Part shown: positions 25,156 to 34,237 of the stretch, piece by piece
Layout: each line of letters starts with the position of its first letter
Numbering within the stretch: the first letter of the stretch is position 1
Assembly: GCF_001687325.1 (NCBI RefSeq)
Contig: NZ_LZRD01000021.1
Location: 62,001-126,000, forward strand
Direction of reading: 5' to 3'
Length of the DNA stretch: 64,000 nt
From: Streptomyces sp. PTY087I2
GTDB taxonomy: Bacteria > Actinomycetota > Actinomycetes > Streptomycetales > Streptomycetaceae
Program-made: the position numbers and the translations under genes
The notes under the pieces: generated by a model
What the model saw: only the letters and a program-made list of their open reading frames with translations
What the model was told of the DNA's origin: nothing
Database searches by the model: none

Positions 25156-25836
25156 ATGATTGCGCCCATGACCAAGCCACGGGGGCGTCGGAGAGGGCAG
25201 CCTCCTGACGCGTTACGGGCCTCGCGCGGGGCGCACCGGGCCGGGAACGGTCCCGGGCGGTCCCGCCCGGCCCCTCCCCCTCCCCCGCCCGCGCGCGCGG
25301 CGTATCCGGCGTACGCCCGCCCCTCGGCCTTTCCCGCCCCGGGGCCCCGGAGGCAGCCGCGCGTCCCCAAGGGCACGGGGGACATGCGGCGGTATCTGGC
25401 GGTCGGGCTCGACGCCTATCTGTGTCTGCTGGCCGTCGGGCTGCTGGTGCGGTCCTGTCTGCACTCCGGCGGGACGGGGCGCGCGATCGCGCTGCTGGTC
25501 GTCCAGCTGATCGCGCTGTCGTTCGCCAACCAGGTGCTGCTGACGATGGCCGTCCGGGCGAGCGCCGGAAAGCTGATCATGGGCGTCCGGGTGATCCGGC
25601 TGCCCGACGCGGGCCGGCCGGGCTTCCGCCGGCTGGTGCTGCGCTGGCTGTACGGGCTCCTCTGGCTGCCGCTCCAGCCCTGGCGTCGGCTCCGCGGCCC
25701 GGCGGGCGCCGCCGGGCCCGAGCGCCCCTCGGGCCGCCCCGCCGCCGAGCCGTACGAGGACCTCGCGGGGGTACGCCAGGTGCGCCGCAGCGACCTGAGG
25801 TCCTACCGGGCGGCGGTACAGGAGCGTACGGACTGA
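25156..25836 (+). CDS. RDD family membrane protein
   Basis: This 226-residue protein has a Pro/Arg-rich disordered N-terminus of about 75 residues, then an RDD domain with three membrane segments: LAVGLDAYLCLLAVGLLV, ALLVVQLIALSFANQVLL and a third near WLYGLLWLP. It includes the family motif GKLIMGVRVI. RDD proteins are probably transporters or membrane-stress proteins of undefined substrate. Two starts are possible, ATG 25156 and ATG 25168. It is divergent from gdhA. Confidence 0.82.
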   Translation: MIAPMTKPRGRRRGQPPDALRASRGAHRAGNGPGRSRPAPPPPPPARAAYPAYARPSAFPAPGPRRQPRVPKGTGDMRRYLAVGLDAYLCLLAVGLLVRSCLHSGGTGRAIALLVVQLIALSFANQVLLTMAVRASAGKLIMGVRVIRLPDAGRPGFRRLVLRWLYGLLWLPLQPWRRLRGPAGAAGPERPSGRPAAEPYEDLAGVRQVRRSDLRSYRAAVQERTD

Positions 25837-25850
25837 GCCTGTCCCTCGCC

Positions 25851-27350
25851 TCACCCTGCGGGGCCGGTACCGGCCCGGGCGATGAGCAGGGCCACGTCGT
25901 CGCGCTCTCCGCTGTGACGCAGGGTGTTCAGAAGCAGGTCGCAGGTGGCGTCCAACGAACGGTGGGGGTCGTCGAGAACGTCGAGGAGAGCGTTCAGGCG
26001 TACGTCGATCGGCTGGTCGCGCGTCTCGACGAGGCCGTCGGTGTAGAGGACGAGCTGGTCTCCCCCCTCGAAATCGATGGAGGTGGATTCGAAGGAGATG
26101 CCGCAGCCTCCCAGGGGCGCGCCGGTGGGCAGGTCGAGCAGCTCGCCTTTGCCGTCCGGACGCAGGAGGACGGGCGGCAGGTGTCCGGCAACGGATAGGT
26201 CGCATCGCTCGGTGCGGGGATCGAAAACGGCGTAGACACAGGTTGCGATGGTGTCGAGGCCGTCCGTGATGTGGTCGAGGTGGTGCAGGACCCGGGCCGG
26301 CGGCAGATCGAGATCGGCCAGGGTTCTCGTGGCGGTGCGCAGCTGTCCCATGGTGGCCGCGGCTGTCACACCGCTGCCCATGACGTCGCCGACGACGAGG
26401 GCGGTTTTGTCGTCGGCCAGGGGAATGACGTCGAACCAGTCCCCGCCGATCTCGATCGTCGCCTGGGCGGGGCGGTAGCGGAAGGCGACCTCAAGACCCG
26501 GCCGCTGTGAAGGCGGGTGGGGCAGCAGGCTGCGCTGGAGGGTGAGGGCGGTGTGGCGCTGTTCTTCCACGGCGCGATGCCGATCGGTGACATCGACGCT
26601 GGAGGTGGCCACTCCCAGGACTTTTCCGTCGGAGGATTCGAGCCGGTAGAACGAGATCGACCAGGCGTGGTCATGGTCCGGGTCGGCCGGCGTGCGGCCC
26701 ACGGTGTACTGGTCCACGATCGGTGCCCCGGTGGCCAGGACCTCGCGCATGGCACCCTCGAAGGCCGCGTCGAGGAAGGGCAGCACCTCACTGACGTGCC
26801 GGCCGACATGCTCGGCGGCCGGCACACCGTTCATCCGTTCCTCCGCGGGGTTGACGGAGATGTACCGGAGGTCGGTGTCCAGCATGGCCAGCCCGATCGG
26901 CGCCTGGGACACCAGCTGGGCGGACAGGGCCAGGTTCCGCTCCACCCGCCGCAGCGTCGTCCGGTCGGTGGCCAGCCCCAGGGCCCAGTATTCGCGCTGG
27001 TCGTCCTGGAGCCGCATGTTGCGGAACTCCACCATCCGCGTGCTGCCGTCCTTGCGCCGGACGGGAAAGACGCCTGCCCAGCTCTCGCCGTCGTCCATGA
27101 CCTGGGCGAACAGCGCCAGCACCTTGTCGAGGTGTTCCTCGTCGATCAGCAGATGGCCCGCGTACTTGCCCAGGGCCTCCTCGGCGCTGTAGCCGAAAAG
27201 GATCTCGGCCTGGGGGCTCCAGAGGTCGATCCTGCCATCGGCGTTCAGGAGGACAGCGGCCACGTTCAGCACATCCAGCAGGCCGCCGGGTCCCGACGGC
27301 GCCACAGCCGAAGACCCGGGATCGCCCTGGAAACGTTCGGTGGCGCCCAT
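25851..27350 (-). CDS. PAS-PAS-SpoIIE (PPM-type) phosphatase
   Basis: This 499-residue protein carries two PAS sensor domains (residues about 25-140 and 150-270) and a C-terminal SpoIIE/RsbU-type Ser/Thr phosphatase. EIGGDWFDV and VVGDVMGSG hold the metal-binding aspartates and LYTDGLVETRD is the third motif. Such proteins dephosphorylate anti-anti-sigma factors in partner-switching control of stress sigma factors. ATG 27350 follows GGGAGGAG. No kinase or anti-sigma-antagonist gene is nearby, so the partner is elsewhere. The PAS ligand is unknown. Confidence 0.9.
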   Translation of the reverse strand: MGATERFQGDPGSSAVAPSGPGGLLDVLNVAAVLLNADGRIDLWSPQAEILFGYSAEEALGKYAGHLLIDEEHLDKVLALFAQVMDDGESWAGVFPVRRKDGSTRMVEFRNMRLQDDQREYWALGLATDRTTLRRVERNLALSAQLVSQAPIGLAMLDTDLRYISVNPAEERMNGVPAAEHVGRHVSEVLPFLDAAFEGAMREVLATGAPIVDQYTVGRTPADPDHDHAWSISFYRLESSDGKVLGVATSSVDVTDRHRAVEEQRHTALTLQRSLLPHPPSQRPGLEVAFRYRPAQATIEIGGDWFDVIPLADDKTALVVGDVMGSGVTAAATMGQLRTATRTLADLDLPPARVLHHLDHITDGLDTIATCVYAVFDPRTERCDLSVAGHLPPVLLRPDGKGELLDLPTGAPLGGCGISFESTSIDFEGGDQLVLYTDGLVETRDQPIDVRLNALLDVLDDPHRSLDATCDLLLNTLRHSGERDDVALLIARAGTGPAG

Positions 27351-27493
27351 GGCCCAGACTCCTCCCGGCCCCCGCTCCGGCTGGCGTCCGCCGGTGCGGT
27401 CCCTGTGCCGACATCCATCTCCCGGCTGCTCCATTGTCCCCCTCGCGACCTGGGTGGGCAGCCCAGGCGCGAGCGTACGGGCCGAGCCTGGTC

Positions 27494-27859
27494 TCAGACC
27501 TCCTGCGCCGTACGGTCCCGCGCCGCCCGCATCGCCGCGGCGGTGGCCGACGCGTCGTACTCCGGGCCGACGCCCGGGACGATGACCAGGTCTCCGCCCA
27601 TGTGCCGGGTGCGCAGCGGCAGGATCTCCTGGTAGGCCGGGGACGCGTACCAGGCATGGGCCTCCGCCACCCCGGGAAAGCCGGCCATGACCACCGCGCC
27701 CGGCCAGGACCCCTCCACCACCTCCGCCTCGGCGCCGTGCACGAGGAAGCGGCCTCCGTAGGGCTCGAAGGTGGCCTGGACCCGCTCGATGTAGGTCAGC
27801 ACCTCGTCCTCCACGGGGCCGTCGGCGGGGTGCAGGTGAACGATGGCGTACGCGGTCAT
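27494..27859 (-). CDS. DUF1330 family protein
   Basis: This is a 121-residue ferredoxin-like alpha-beta protein with the family pattern YIERVQATFEPYGGRFLVHG and AVVMAGFPGVAEAHAWYASPAYQEILPLR. DUF1330 is related to dimeric alpha-beta barrel proteins; no reaction is established. ATG 27859 follows GGAGGACCGGACC. It is monocistronic, upstream of the PAS-SpoIIE gene on the same strand by 143 bases. Confidence 0.88.
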   Translation of the reverse strand: MTAYAIVHLHPADGPVEDEVLTYIERVQATFEPYGGRFLVHGAEAEVVEGSWPGAVVMAGFPGVAEAHAWYASPAYQEILPLRTRHMGGDLVIVPGVGPEYDASATAAAMRAARDRTAQEV

Positions 27860-27966
27860 GGTCCGGTCCTCCGGGCGATCGGGTCGGGGTGCTCTTCGTG
27901 ACACCCACGATGCTGCCGGGCGGGGCGGCGGGCGTCGATTACCCCGGAGGTCATGGCCCGGACACG

Positions 27967-28008
27967 CCGAAGGCGGCGGTCCCGGAATCCCGGGGCCGCC
28001 GCCTTCGG
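27967..28008. terminator. hairpin downstream of the L,D-transpeptidase gene
   Basis: CCGAAGGCGGCGG (27967-27979) pairs perfectly with 27996-28008. An inner CCCGG/CCGGG adds to the stem around the loop AATC. It lies 64 bases beyond the transpeptidase stop on the minus strand. Confidence 0.8.
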
Positions 28009-28071
28009 GCGGGGACGGGGGTGGTGCGGAGAGGGGGAACCGGTGGCCGGGAAGGGAGACCGGTGGGTGGA

Positions 28072-29325
28072 TCAGGCCTGAGAGCCGGCCGTCCACTCCG
28101 CCCAGCTCATGTTCCAGCCGTTGAGGCCGTTGTCCGGGGTGATCGTCCTGTCCGGGGAGTTCGTGACGATGACCACGTCGCCGACGAGCGAGTTGTCGTA
28201 GAACCAGGCGGCCGGGGCGTTGGGGTCGTTCGCGCCCTTCACATCGGCGAGGCCCACACAGCCGTGGCTGGTGTTGGCGTTGCCGAAGATGCCCTTGCCC
28301 CAGTAGTTGCCGTGGATGAAGGTGCCCGACGTGGACAGGCGCATGGCGTGCGGCACGTCCTTGATGTCGTACTCGCCCTTGCCGTCGTCATCGGTGAAGC
28401 CGACGGTGGCGCCGTTCATCCGGGTCTCCTTGTGCTTCTCGGAGATCACCATCTGACCGTTGTACGTGGGGTTGTCGGGGGAGCCCGCGGAGATCGGGAT
28501 CGTCTTGATCGTCTTGCCGTCGCGGGTGACCGTCATCTGCTTGGTCTTCGCGTCGACGGTGGAGACCTGGTTACGGCCGATCTTGAAGGTGACGGTCTTC
28601 TGCTGGACGCCGAAGACGCCGTCCGCGCCCTCGACGCCGTCGAGCGCCAGCTTCAGGGTGACGGTGGAGCCGCCCTGCCAGTAGTCCTGCGGGCGGAAGT
28701 CCAGGCGCTGGCCGTTGAACCAGTGGCCGACGACCTCCTGGCCGCTGCTGGAGGTCACGGTGATGCCGTCCTGGACGGCCTTCTTGTCCGTGATCGCCTT
28801 GTTGAAGTTGATCGAGACGGGCATCCCGACGCCGACCGTGGAGCCGTCCTCGGGGGTGAAGTTCCCGATGAAGCTGTTGTCGGGCGAGACGGTGGTGAAG
28901 GAGCTGTTCTCGTGCGCCTCGCGGCCCTTCGCGTCGGCCGCCGTGGCGTCGATCTTGTACGTGGTGGAGCGTTCCAGCTGGTTCGTGGGCTTCCAGCTGG
29001 AGCCGTCGGCCGCCAGCGTGCCCTCGACCGGGGTGCCGTCCGACGTCGTCATGACGACCTTGGTCAGCTTGCCCTTGGCGACGGTGACCTGGGCGGCGTT
29101 GTTGATGCTGGCGTTGGTCGCGCCGTTCTTCGGCTTGATCGTTATCTGCGCCTCGGAGGCGTCGGCGGCTGCCGCCTTGTCCACCTCCTGCTGCGACGAC
29201 TCCGAACTCCCGGCGCTCGTCTTTCCGCCCTTGTCGCCGTCGTCGGTACAGGCCGAAAGCACCAGCACGCCGCCGAGCAGTGCGGACACGGCCGCGAGGC
29301 CCCTGCGCCGCTTGCTGTCCGTCAT
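28072..29325 (-). CDS. lipoprotein L,D-transpeptidase with Ig-like domains
   Basis: The enzyme makes 3-3 crosslinks in peptidoglycan outside the membrane. The 417-residue protein has a lipoprotein signal peptide with lipobox LSAC near residue 27, a Ser/Lys linker, two bacterial Ig-like domains, and a YkuD catalytic domain. The catalytic motif is HGNYWGKGIFGNANTSHGCV, with the nucleophile Cys in SHGCV. ATG 29325 follows GGAGAAG; ATGs at 29340 and 29358 are upstream alternatives. The layout matches LdtMt2-type proteins of actinobacteria. Confidence 0.93.
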   Translation of the reverse strand: MTDSKRRRGLAAVSALLGGVLVLSACTDDGDKGGKTSAGSSESSQQEVDKAAAADASEAQITIKPKNGATNASINNAAQVTVAKGKLTKVVMTTSDGTPVEGTLAADGSSWKPTNQLERSTTYKIDATAADAKGREAHENSSFTTVSPDNSFIGNFTPEDGSTVGVGMPVSINFNKAITDKKAVQDGITVTSSSGQEVVGHWFNGQRLDFRPQDYWQGGSTVTLKLALDGVEGADGVFGVQQKTVTFKIGRNQVSTVDAKTKQMTVTRDGKTIKTIPISAGSPDNPTYNGQMVISEKHKETRMNGATVGFTDDDGKGEYDIKDVPHAMRLSTSGTFIHGNYWGKGIFGNANTSHGCVGLADVKGANDPNAPAAWFYDNSLVGDVVIVTNSPDRTITPDNGLNGWNMSWAEWTAGSQA

Positions 29326-29576
29326 CACACGCTTCTCCATCGTTGCCGATTTCCCCAAAATCCCCGGACGGGACCGCCAGGCGGCTATTTCCCGTCAATG
29401 TTCCAAGAACACCCGGAAAGGGCGCTCCGTTCCGCATCCTCGACAGATGTGGGGAACACCACTCATCGACGCCGCACCGGCGGCCGTGGTTCCCGTGGCC
29501 GGGCCCCGGTTTCCGTCGCCGCACGACGCGGCCCCGGTCCGCCCGCGAGCGGGGCCGGGGCCGGTGTTCTCACACG

Positions 29577-30026
29577 TCACACCCCTGGAGCGGGGTCACC
29601 GTCCTGGCCGTCGTTCTTCCCATTGTGCGCGACCGTGTCGCCGTACCCCTCCTCGTCGTCCCCGTCCCGCGGCAGGAAGAGACCCTCCTCGCCGTCGTCC
29701 GCGTCGTCCCAGCCCTCCGCGTCGGGGTCGTACTCGATGGACTCGCTGCTCCAGGAGGCCTGGGCGAGCTCGACCCCGGGCACCTCGCTGACCAGGTCGA
29801 AGGGGTCGACCAGCGAGGCGAGGGCCTCTGCACCGTCTGCCCGGACCGTGGCCTCGGCATGCATCCGCTCCTCGGCGGTGTCGCCGCCGCCGACGCCCGC
29901 GACGGGCTCCCCGTACTCGGCGGCGATCGATTCGAGGGCGGTGCCGGTCAGGGCGTCGAGGTCGGTGACCTCCAGCACCATCTCGACGCGAAGCCGAACA
30001 AACCTGGATGTCTCATCTGTGCTCAT
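29577..30026 (-). CDS. acidic hypothetical protein
   Basis: This is a 149-residue soluble protein with an alpha-beta N-terminal half (FVRLRVEMVLEVTDLDALTG) and a C-terminal half very rich in Asp and Glu, so it is strongly acidic. I do not recognise the family. ATG 30026 was chosen as the last start before the conserved-looking N-terminus. It is divergent, 107 bases from the sortase-substrate gene. A strand-helix N-terminal fold and an acidic disordered tail are all that can be said. Confidence 0.7.
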   Translation of the reverse strand: MSTDETSRFVRLRVEMVLEVTDLDALTGTALESIAAEYGEPVAGVGGGDTAEERMHAEATVRADGAEALASLVDPFDLVSEVPGVELAQASWSSESIEYDPDAEGWDDADDGEEGLFLPRDGDDEEGYGDTVAHNGKNDGQDGDPAPGV

Positions 30027-30133
30027 GGCCGGAGCGTACGGCCCTGCGGGGCCACGACTTTCCACCGACCCGCTGCTTTGCTTAGCATCGGCCCACGGGG
30101 CTAACTCATGGTTGTCGCAAGGGGATCGAATCT

Positions 30134-30430
30134 GTGTCCGTCGCTCGTCGCACACTGCTGACCGCCACCGCCGCAGGCACGCTGCTGGCCGCTCTCTGGT
30201 TCGTCCCGTCGGCCAACGCGACCGGTGAGAACGCCGGGCAGGGCGGCCCGGCCGTCACGTCCGAGCGGGCCGCCGGGAAGGCCGACGACGCCTCCGGGGC
30301 GCGCCTCGCCGACACCGGTCCCGGCCTGGACACCACCCCGTATCTCATCGGCGGCACCGCCCTGTTGGGCATCGGCGCGGGCTTCGTCACGTACTCGGTA
30401 CGCCACTCGGGGACGCGCTCGGCCTACTGA
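30134..30430 (+). CDS. small surface protein with LAxTG-type sorting signal
   Basis: This 98-residue protein has a signal peptide (VARRTLLTATAAGTLLAALW ... ANA, cleaved near residue 31) and a short Ala/Gly/Lys-rich mature part. The C-terminal sorting signal is LADTG at about residues 58-62, a hydrophobic helix (YLIGGTALLGIGAGFV) and a basic tail. LAxTG is the motif used by the class E sortases of streptomycetes. GTG 30134 follows AAGGGGATCG. It may be anchored to peptidoglycan; only about 30 residues would remain exposed, so it may be a small cell-wall ligand. No sortase gene is in the window. Confidence 0.8.
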   Translation: MSVARRTLLTATAAGTLLAALWFVPSANATGENAGQGGPAVTSERAAGKADDASGARLADTGPGLDTTPYLIGGTALLGIGAGFVTYSVRHSGTRSAY

Positions 30431-30444
30431 CCCGGTACGGACAT

Positions 30445-30477
30445 GAGGGAGGGCCCCCGGCGCGGGGACCCTCCCTC
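30445..30477. terminator. hairpin between convergent genes
   Basis: GAGGGAGGG (30445-30453) pairs with CCCTCCCTC (30469-30477), with a further CCC/GGG inside. It lies between the surface-protein gene (+) and hutH (-) and can serve both. Confidence 0.7.
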
Positions 30478-30501
30478 CGTACGCGTACGTACGGGACCGG
30501 C

Positions 30502-32046
30502 TCAGGCCAGCGGCCCAGTCACCGGCTCCACCGCCGCCACCAGGCGCCCTTCCCGTACGAACGTGTCGGCGGCGGCCAGGTCAGGCGCCAGGAAGCGGTC
30601 CGGGCCCGGGCCCTCGGCGCCGGCGGCCCGCAGCGCGGCCACGGCGGCCTGCGAGGCGGGGGCGGGCACCAGGCCCTGGGCGGCGCGGAGTTCGACGGCG
30701 CGGGTCGCCGCGTACAGCTCGACGGCGACGATCCGGGCCAGGTTGTCCACGGCGGTACGGAGCTTGCGCGCGGCGGACCAGCCCATGGAGACGTGGTCCT
30801 CCTGCATCGCGGAGGACGGGATGGAGTCGGCGGAGGCGGGGACCGCGAGCCGCTTCATCTCGCTGACCAGGGCGGCCTGGGTGTACTGGGCGATCATCAG
30901 CCCCGAGTCGACCCCGGCGTCGTCCGCGAGGAACGGCGGCAGGCCGTGCGAGCGGTTCTTGTCGAGCAGCCGGTCCGTGCGGCGTTCGCAGATGGAGCCG
31001 AGGTCGGCGGCGACGATCGCGAGGAAGTCCAGGACGTACGCGACGGGCGCCCCGTGGAAGTTGCCGTTGGACTCCACCCGCCCGTCGGGCAGCACCACCG
31101 GGTTGTCGACGGACGAGGCCAGTTCGCGGCCCGCGACGACGGCCGCGTAGTCGAGGGTGTCGCGGCCCGCGCCGTTGACCTGCGGGGCGCAGCGCACCGA
31201 GTAGGCGTCCTGGACCCGGGGCGCGTCGTCCTGGTGATGACCTGTCAGCCCCGAACCGGCCAGCACCCGCAGCATGTTGTCCGCGCTGACGCCCTGGCCC
31301 GGGTGCGGGCGGATGGCGTGCAGCTCGGGGGCCAGCACCTTGTCCGTGCCGAGCAGCGCCTCCAGGGAGAGGGCGGCGGTGATGTCGGCGGAGGTGTAGA
31401 GGGTACGGAGGTCGGCGAGGGCCATGACGAGCATGCCGAGCATGCCGTCGGTGCCGTTGAGGAGCGCCAGGCCCTCCTTCTCGGCGAGCTCCACCGGGGC
31501 GATGCCGTGGGCGGCGAGCAGTTCGCCGGCCGGGCGGACCGTGCCGTCGGGGCCCTCCGCCTCGCCCTCGCCCATCAGGGTGAGCGCGCAGTGCGAGAGG
31601 GGCGCGAGGTCGCCGGAGCAGCCGAGCGAGCCGTATTCGTGGACGACGGGCGTGATGCCCGCGTTCAGCAGGTCCGCCATGGTCTGCGCGACCTCGGGGC
31701 GTACGCCGGTGTGGCCGGAGGCGACCGTCTTCAGCCGGAGGAACATCAGCGCGCGGACGACCTCGCGCTCGACGCGCGGGCCCATGCCGGCCGCGTGCGA
31801 GCGGACGATGTTGCGCTGGAGCTGAGCGCGCAGCTCATGGCTGATGTGGCGGCTGGCGAGGGCCCCGAAGCCCGTGGAGACGCCGTAGACCGGCTCGGGC
31901 TTCGCGGCGAGCGCGTCCACGATGAGACGGGCGGCGGCCAGGGCTTCCACGGCGGCGGCGGAGAGCTCGACCCGGGCGCCGTGGCGGGCCACGGCGACGA
32001 CGTCCTCGGCGGTGGTTCCGGACGTCCCCACCACGACAGTGTGCAT
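30502..32046 (-). CDS. hutH: histidine ammonia-lyase
   Basis: HutH converts L-histidine to urocanate and ammonia, the first step of histidine use. The 514-residue protein has the MIO cofactor region GSLGCSGDLAPLSH, where the modified triad reads Cys143-Ser144-Gly145 instead of the usual Ala-Ser-Gly. It also has the catalytic tyrosine region VYGVSTGFGALA and the C-terminal SSAMQEDHVSMGW. It starts at ATG 32046 (MHTVVVG), two codons inside the longest frame. The sequence is close to S. coelicolor HutH as I recall it. No other hut gene is adjacent. Confidence 0.95.
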   Translation of the reverse strand: MHTVVVGTSGTTAEDVVAVARHGARVELSAAAVEALAAARLIVDALAAKPEPVYGVSTGFGALASRHISHELRAQLQRNIVRSHAAGMGPRVEREVVRALMFLRLKTVASGHTGVRPEVAQTMADLLNAGITPVVHEYGSLGCSGDLAPLSHCALTLMGEGEAEGPDGTVRPAGELLAAHGIAPVELAEKEGLALLNGTDGMLGMLVMALADLRTLYTSADITAALSLEALLGTDKVLAPELHAIRPHPGQGVSADNMLRVLAGSGLTGHHQDDAPRVQDAYSVRCAPQVNGAGRDTLDYAAVVAGRELASSVDNPVVLPDGRVESNGNFHGAPVAYVLDFLAIVAADLGSICERRTDRLLDKNRSHGLPPFLADDAGVDSGLMIAQYTQAALVSEMKRLAVPASADSIPSSAMQEDHVSMGWSAARKLRTAVDNLARIVAVELYAATRAVELRAAQGLVPAPASQAAVAALRAAGAEGPGPDRFLAPDLAAADTFVREGRLVAAVEPVTGPLA

Positions 32047-32174
32047 ATCCATATTCAGCAGCGTACGGATTGAAACCCTTCATGTCACTAGTGGTACCGA
32101 GCAGGGCCCCTTACGAGGCGGCCCGAGTACCTGAGCGGGTTGCACGCCGCGGACGATCCATGGAGGCTGCACGC

Positions 32175-32912
32175 ATGCGCCGACTCCTGCTGCTCGCCCC
32201 GCTGTTGCTGCTCACCGTCACCGGCTGCGGAGCGCTCCGCTCCTCCGAGGGCGAGGCGACGGACGCGGCGCGGGCCGTGGCCAGGAGCGCGGGCGAGCGG
32301 CTGTACGGCCAGCGGCCGCGTACGGCGGAGGAGGTCGGGTACTCCGCTTCCGGTATCGACGGGGTGGAGGTGCTGCGGGTGAAGGGCGCCTCGACCCATG
32401 ACGGGGACGGCGTCGAGGTGACCGTCCGGACGTCCGGCTCGGCGTACGACGAGATGGTCGACCCCGATCCGGTCACCGTGCGGCGCTGTTTCGCGATACG
32501 GGTGTCGCCGAAGTCGGAGTGGCGCGAGACCCCGCGCGACGTGGACTGCCCGGACGGCCCCCGGCTCACCTTCGCCCCGCCGCCCGAACCGCCCCCGCTG
32601 CCGTACGAGGAGCTGCGCGCGAAGCTGCCGCGGGTGCCGGAGGGCGGCCGGGTGGACGAGGCGGAGATCCGGAGCGCGGTCGCCGCGCTGGACCTGGACG
32701 AGGCGATCCGTACCGAAGTGAAGGCCGACGGCGACCGGGTCGGCGTCCTGCTGTCGGTCCAGGGCGACGGCCACGAACCGCAGGACTGCCTCCTCGGCCA
32801 GGTGCGCCCCGGCTCCACCGAGGTGTGGGTGCCGTCCCGGATCCAGCGGATGCCCGGAGAGGGCGGCTGCACCATCGGCAACGCCCTGACCCCGATGCCG
32901 CCACCGCACTGA
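32175..32912 (+). CDS. hypothetical lipoprotein
   Basis: This 245-residue protein has signal peptide MRRLLLLAPLLLLTVTGC with Cys18 as lipidation site. The rest is a hydrophilic extracytoplasmic domain with three more Cys residues (RRCFAIRV, DVDCPDG, DCLLGQ and GGCTIG offer disulfides) and a Pro-rich linker (APPPEPPPLPYEE). ATG 32175 is preferred over 32160 because GGAGG lies eight bases before it. I do not recognise the domain. It is divergent from hutH, and its 3' end converges on the GGDEF gene. Confidence 0.82.
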   Translation: MRRLLLLAPLLLLTVTGCGALRSSEGEATDAARAVARSAGERLYGQRPRTAEEVGYSASGIDGVEVLRVKGASTHDGDGVEVTVRTSGSAYDEMVDPDPVTVRRCFAIRVSPKSEWRETPRDVDCPDGPRLTFAPPPEPPPLPYEELRAKLPRVPEGGRVDEAEIRSAVAALDLDEAIRTEVKADGDRVGVLLSVQGDGHEPQDCLLGQVRPGSTEVWVPSRIQRMPGEGGCTIGNALTPMPPPH

Positions 32913-32978
32913 GACCCGAGCCGCAGCCTCACTGAGGCGTGACACCTGCTGAAGCCCGACACCTGACGCCACCACCGC

Positions 32979-34133
32979 TCACGGCCGGTTGCCGCGCAGC
33001 CTGCGCCGGTCGTGCGCGGACTTCGGCGGGGAGTCCGCGAGCCGGATGACCTCGCCGTCCCGCCCGGCCACCACCGGCCCCTTGGAGCGGGCGGCCTTGG
33101 CCCGGTACTGGGCGGCGTCCGCGAGCCGGAACAGCCGCCGGGCCGAGCGCACCGGACCGATCGGGTCGCCGGTCGACGCGACCCCGCAGGCGACCCCGTC
33201 GCCCAGCTCGATCACCGCCGCCCGGTCGCAGAGCTCGGTGGCGACCCCGACCACCGCGTCGGCCGGCGGGCCCACCGCGAGCAGGCAGAACTCATCGCCG
33301 CCGAGCCGGGCCGCCAGCGCCTCGGGCAGCATCGCCCCGCACCGCGACAGCACCGAGCCGAAACGTTCCAGCAGGCGGTCGCCGACGGCGTGGCCGTGGG
33401 TGTCGTTCACCGCCTTGAGGCCGTTCAGATCGCAGACGACGAGGCTGACGACCGTGGCGTCGACCCGGTGCCGCTCGACGGCCTCGTCGAGCTGGATGTC
33501 GACCGCGCGGCGGTTGGCGAGGCCGGTCAGCGGGTCGGTGAAGGCCAGCTTGCGGACCTCCTCCAGGCGTTCGGTCTGGGCGATCCCGGAGGCCACGACG
33601 GCGGCGAGGACGGTGGCGAAGTCGGCGTCGGCCCGGTCGAAGACGGGCTGCCCGGCCGGCCGCGCCACGTACAGCTCGCCCCACGCCCGGCCGTGCAGCA
33701 CGATCGGCGCGACGACGCAGCAGCCCCGGCCGCGGCGGCGCAGCGCGGCGACCCGCTGGTGGCAGTACGGGCGGGCGCCGCGCGCTGGGCCGCCCGCGCC
33801 GGCCAGCCCGTCGGCGGTCTCCACCCAGGCGTCGGGCTCGCCGCCGCCGGCCCAGCGCTCGTGCAGGAACTCGGTGATCTCCGGGAACTCATGGACCGGG
33901 TAGGCCTCCTCCTCGGGGAACTCCTCCTCCCCCTCGGCCCGTTGACCCGCGTTCACCAGCACCCGCAGCCTGCCCCGGTCCCGCTCCCACACGGAGAGCG
34001 CGGCGAAGCTGCCGCTCAGCGCCTCGCAGGCACCCAGCGCCGCCGCCCGCCACGATTCGCGCGGCGTGTAGGCCGCGGCCATGGCCTGCGCCAGCGAAAC
34101 CACGGCCCGCAGCCGTTCGTCGTCACCACCCAT
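32979..34133 (-). CDS. GAF-GGDEF diguanylate cyclase
   Basis: This 384-residue soluble protein has an N-terminal GAF-type sensor domain (about residues 20-200) and a C-terminal GGDEF domain with intact active-site motif RLGGDEFCLL and substrate-binding KAVNDTHGHAVGD. It should make cyclic di-GMP, which holds streptomycetes in vegetative growth through BldD. No RxxD inhibitory site was seen directly before GGDEF. The domain layout is like the streptomycete CdgE protein as I remember it; I leave the symbol blank. The start at 34133 lies close to an AT-rich promoter-like stretch (34134-34200). Confidence 0.88.
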   Translation of the reverse strand: MGGDDERLRAVVSLAQAMAAAYTPRESWRAAALGACEALSGSFAALSVWERDRGRLRVLVNAGQRAEGEEEFPEEEAYPVHEFPEITEFLHERWAGGGEPDAWVETADGLAGAGGPARGARPYCHQRVAALRRRGRGCCVVAPIVLHGRAWGELYVARPAGQPVFDRADADFATVLAAVVASGIAQTERLEEVRKLAFTDPLTGLANRRAVDIQLDEAVERHRVDATVVSLVVCDLNGLKAVNDTHGHAVGDRLLERFGSVLSRCGAMLPEALAARLGGDEFCLLAVGPPADAVVGVATELCDRAAVIELGDGVACGVASTGDPIGPVRSARRLFRLADAAQYRAKAARSKGPVVAGRDGEVIRLADSPPKSAHDRRRLRGNRP

Positions 34134-34237
34134 TTCTACAGCCTATGTAGATTTGTCCCTTTTTGATCAGTTAGGTGCGTAACTAATTTCGCCTGTTTCC
34201 CCGCAGAATGATCACCCTGCGTCACGCACGCGCGTCG

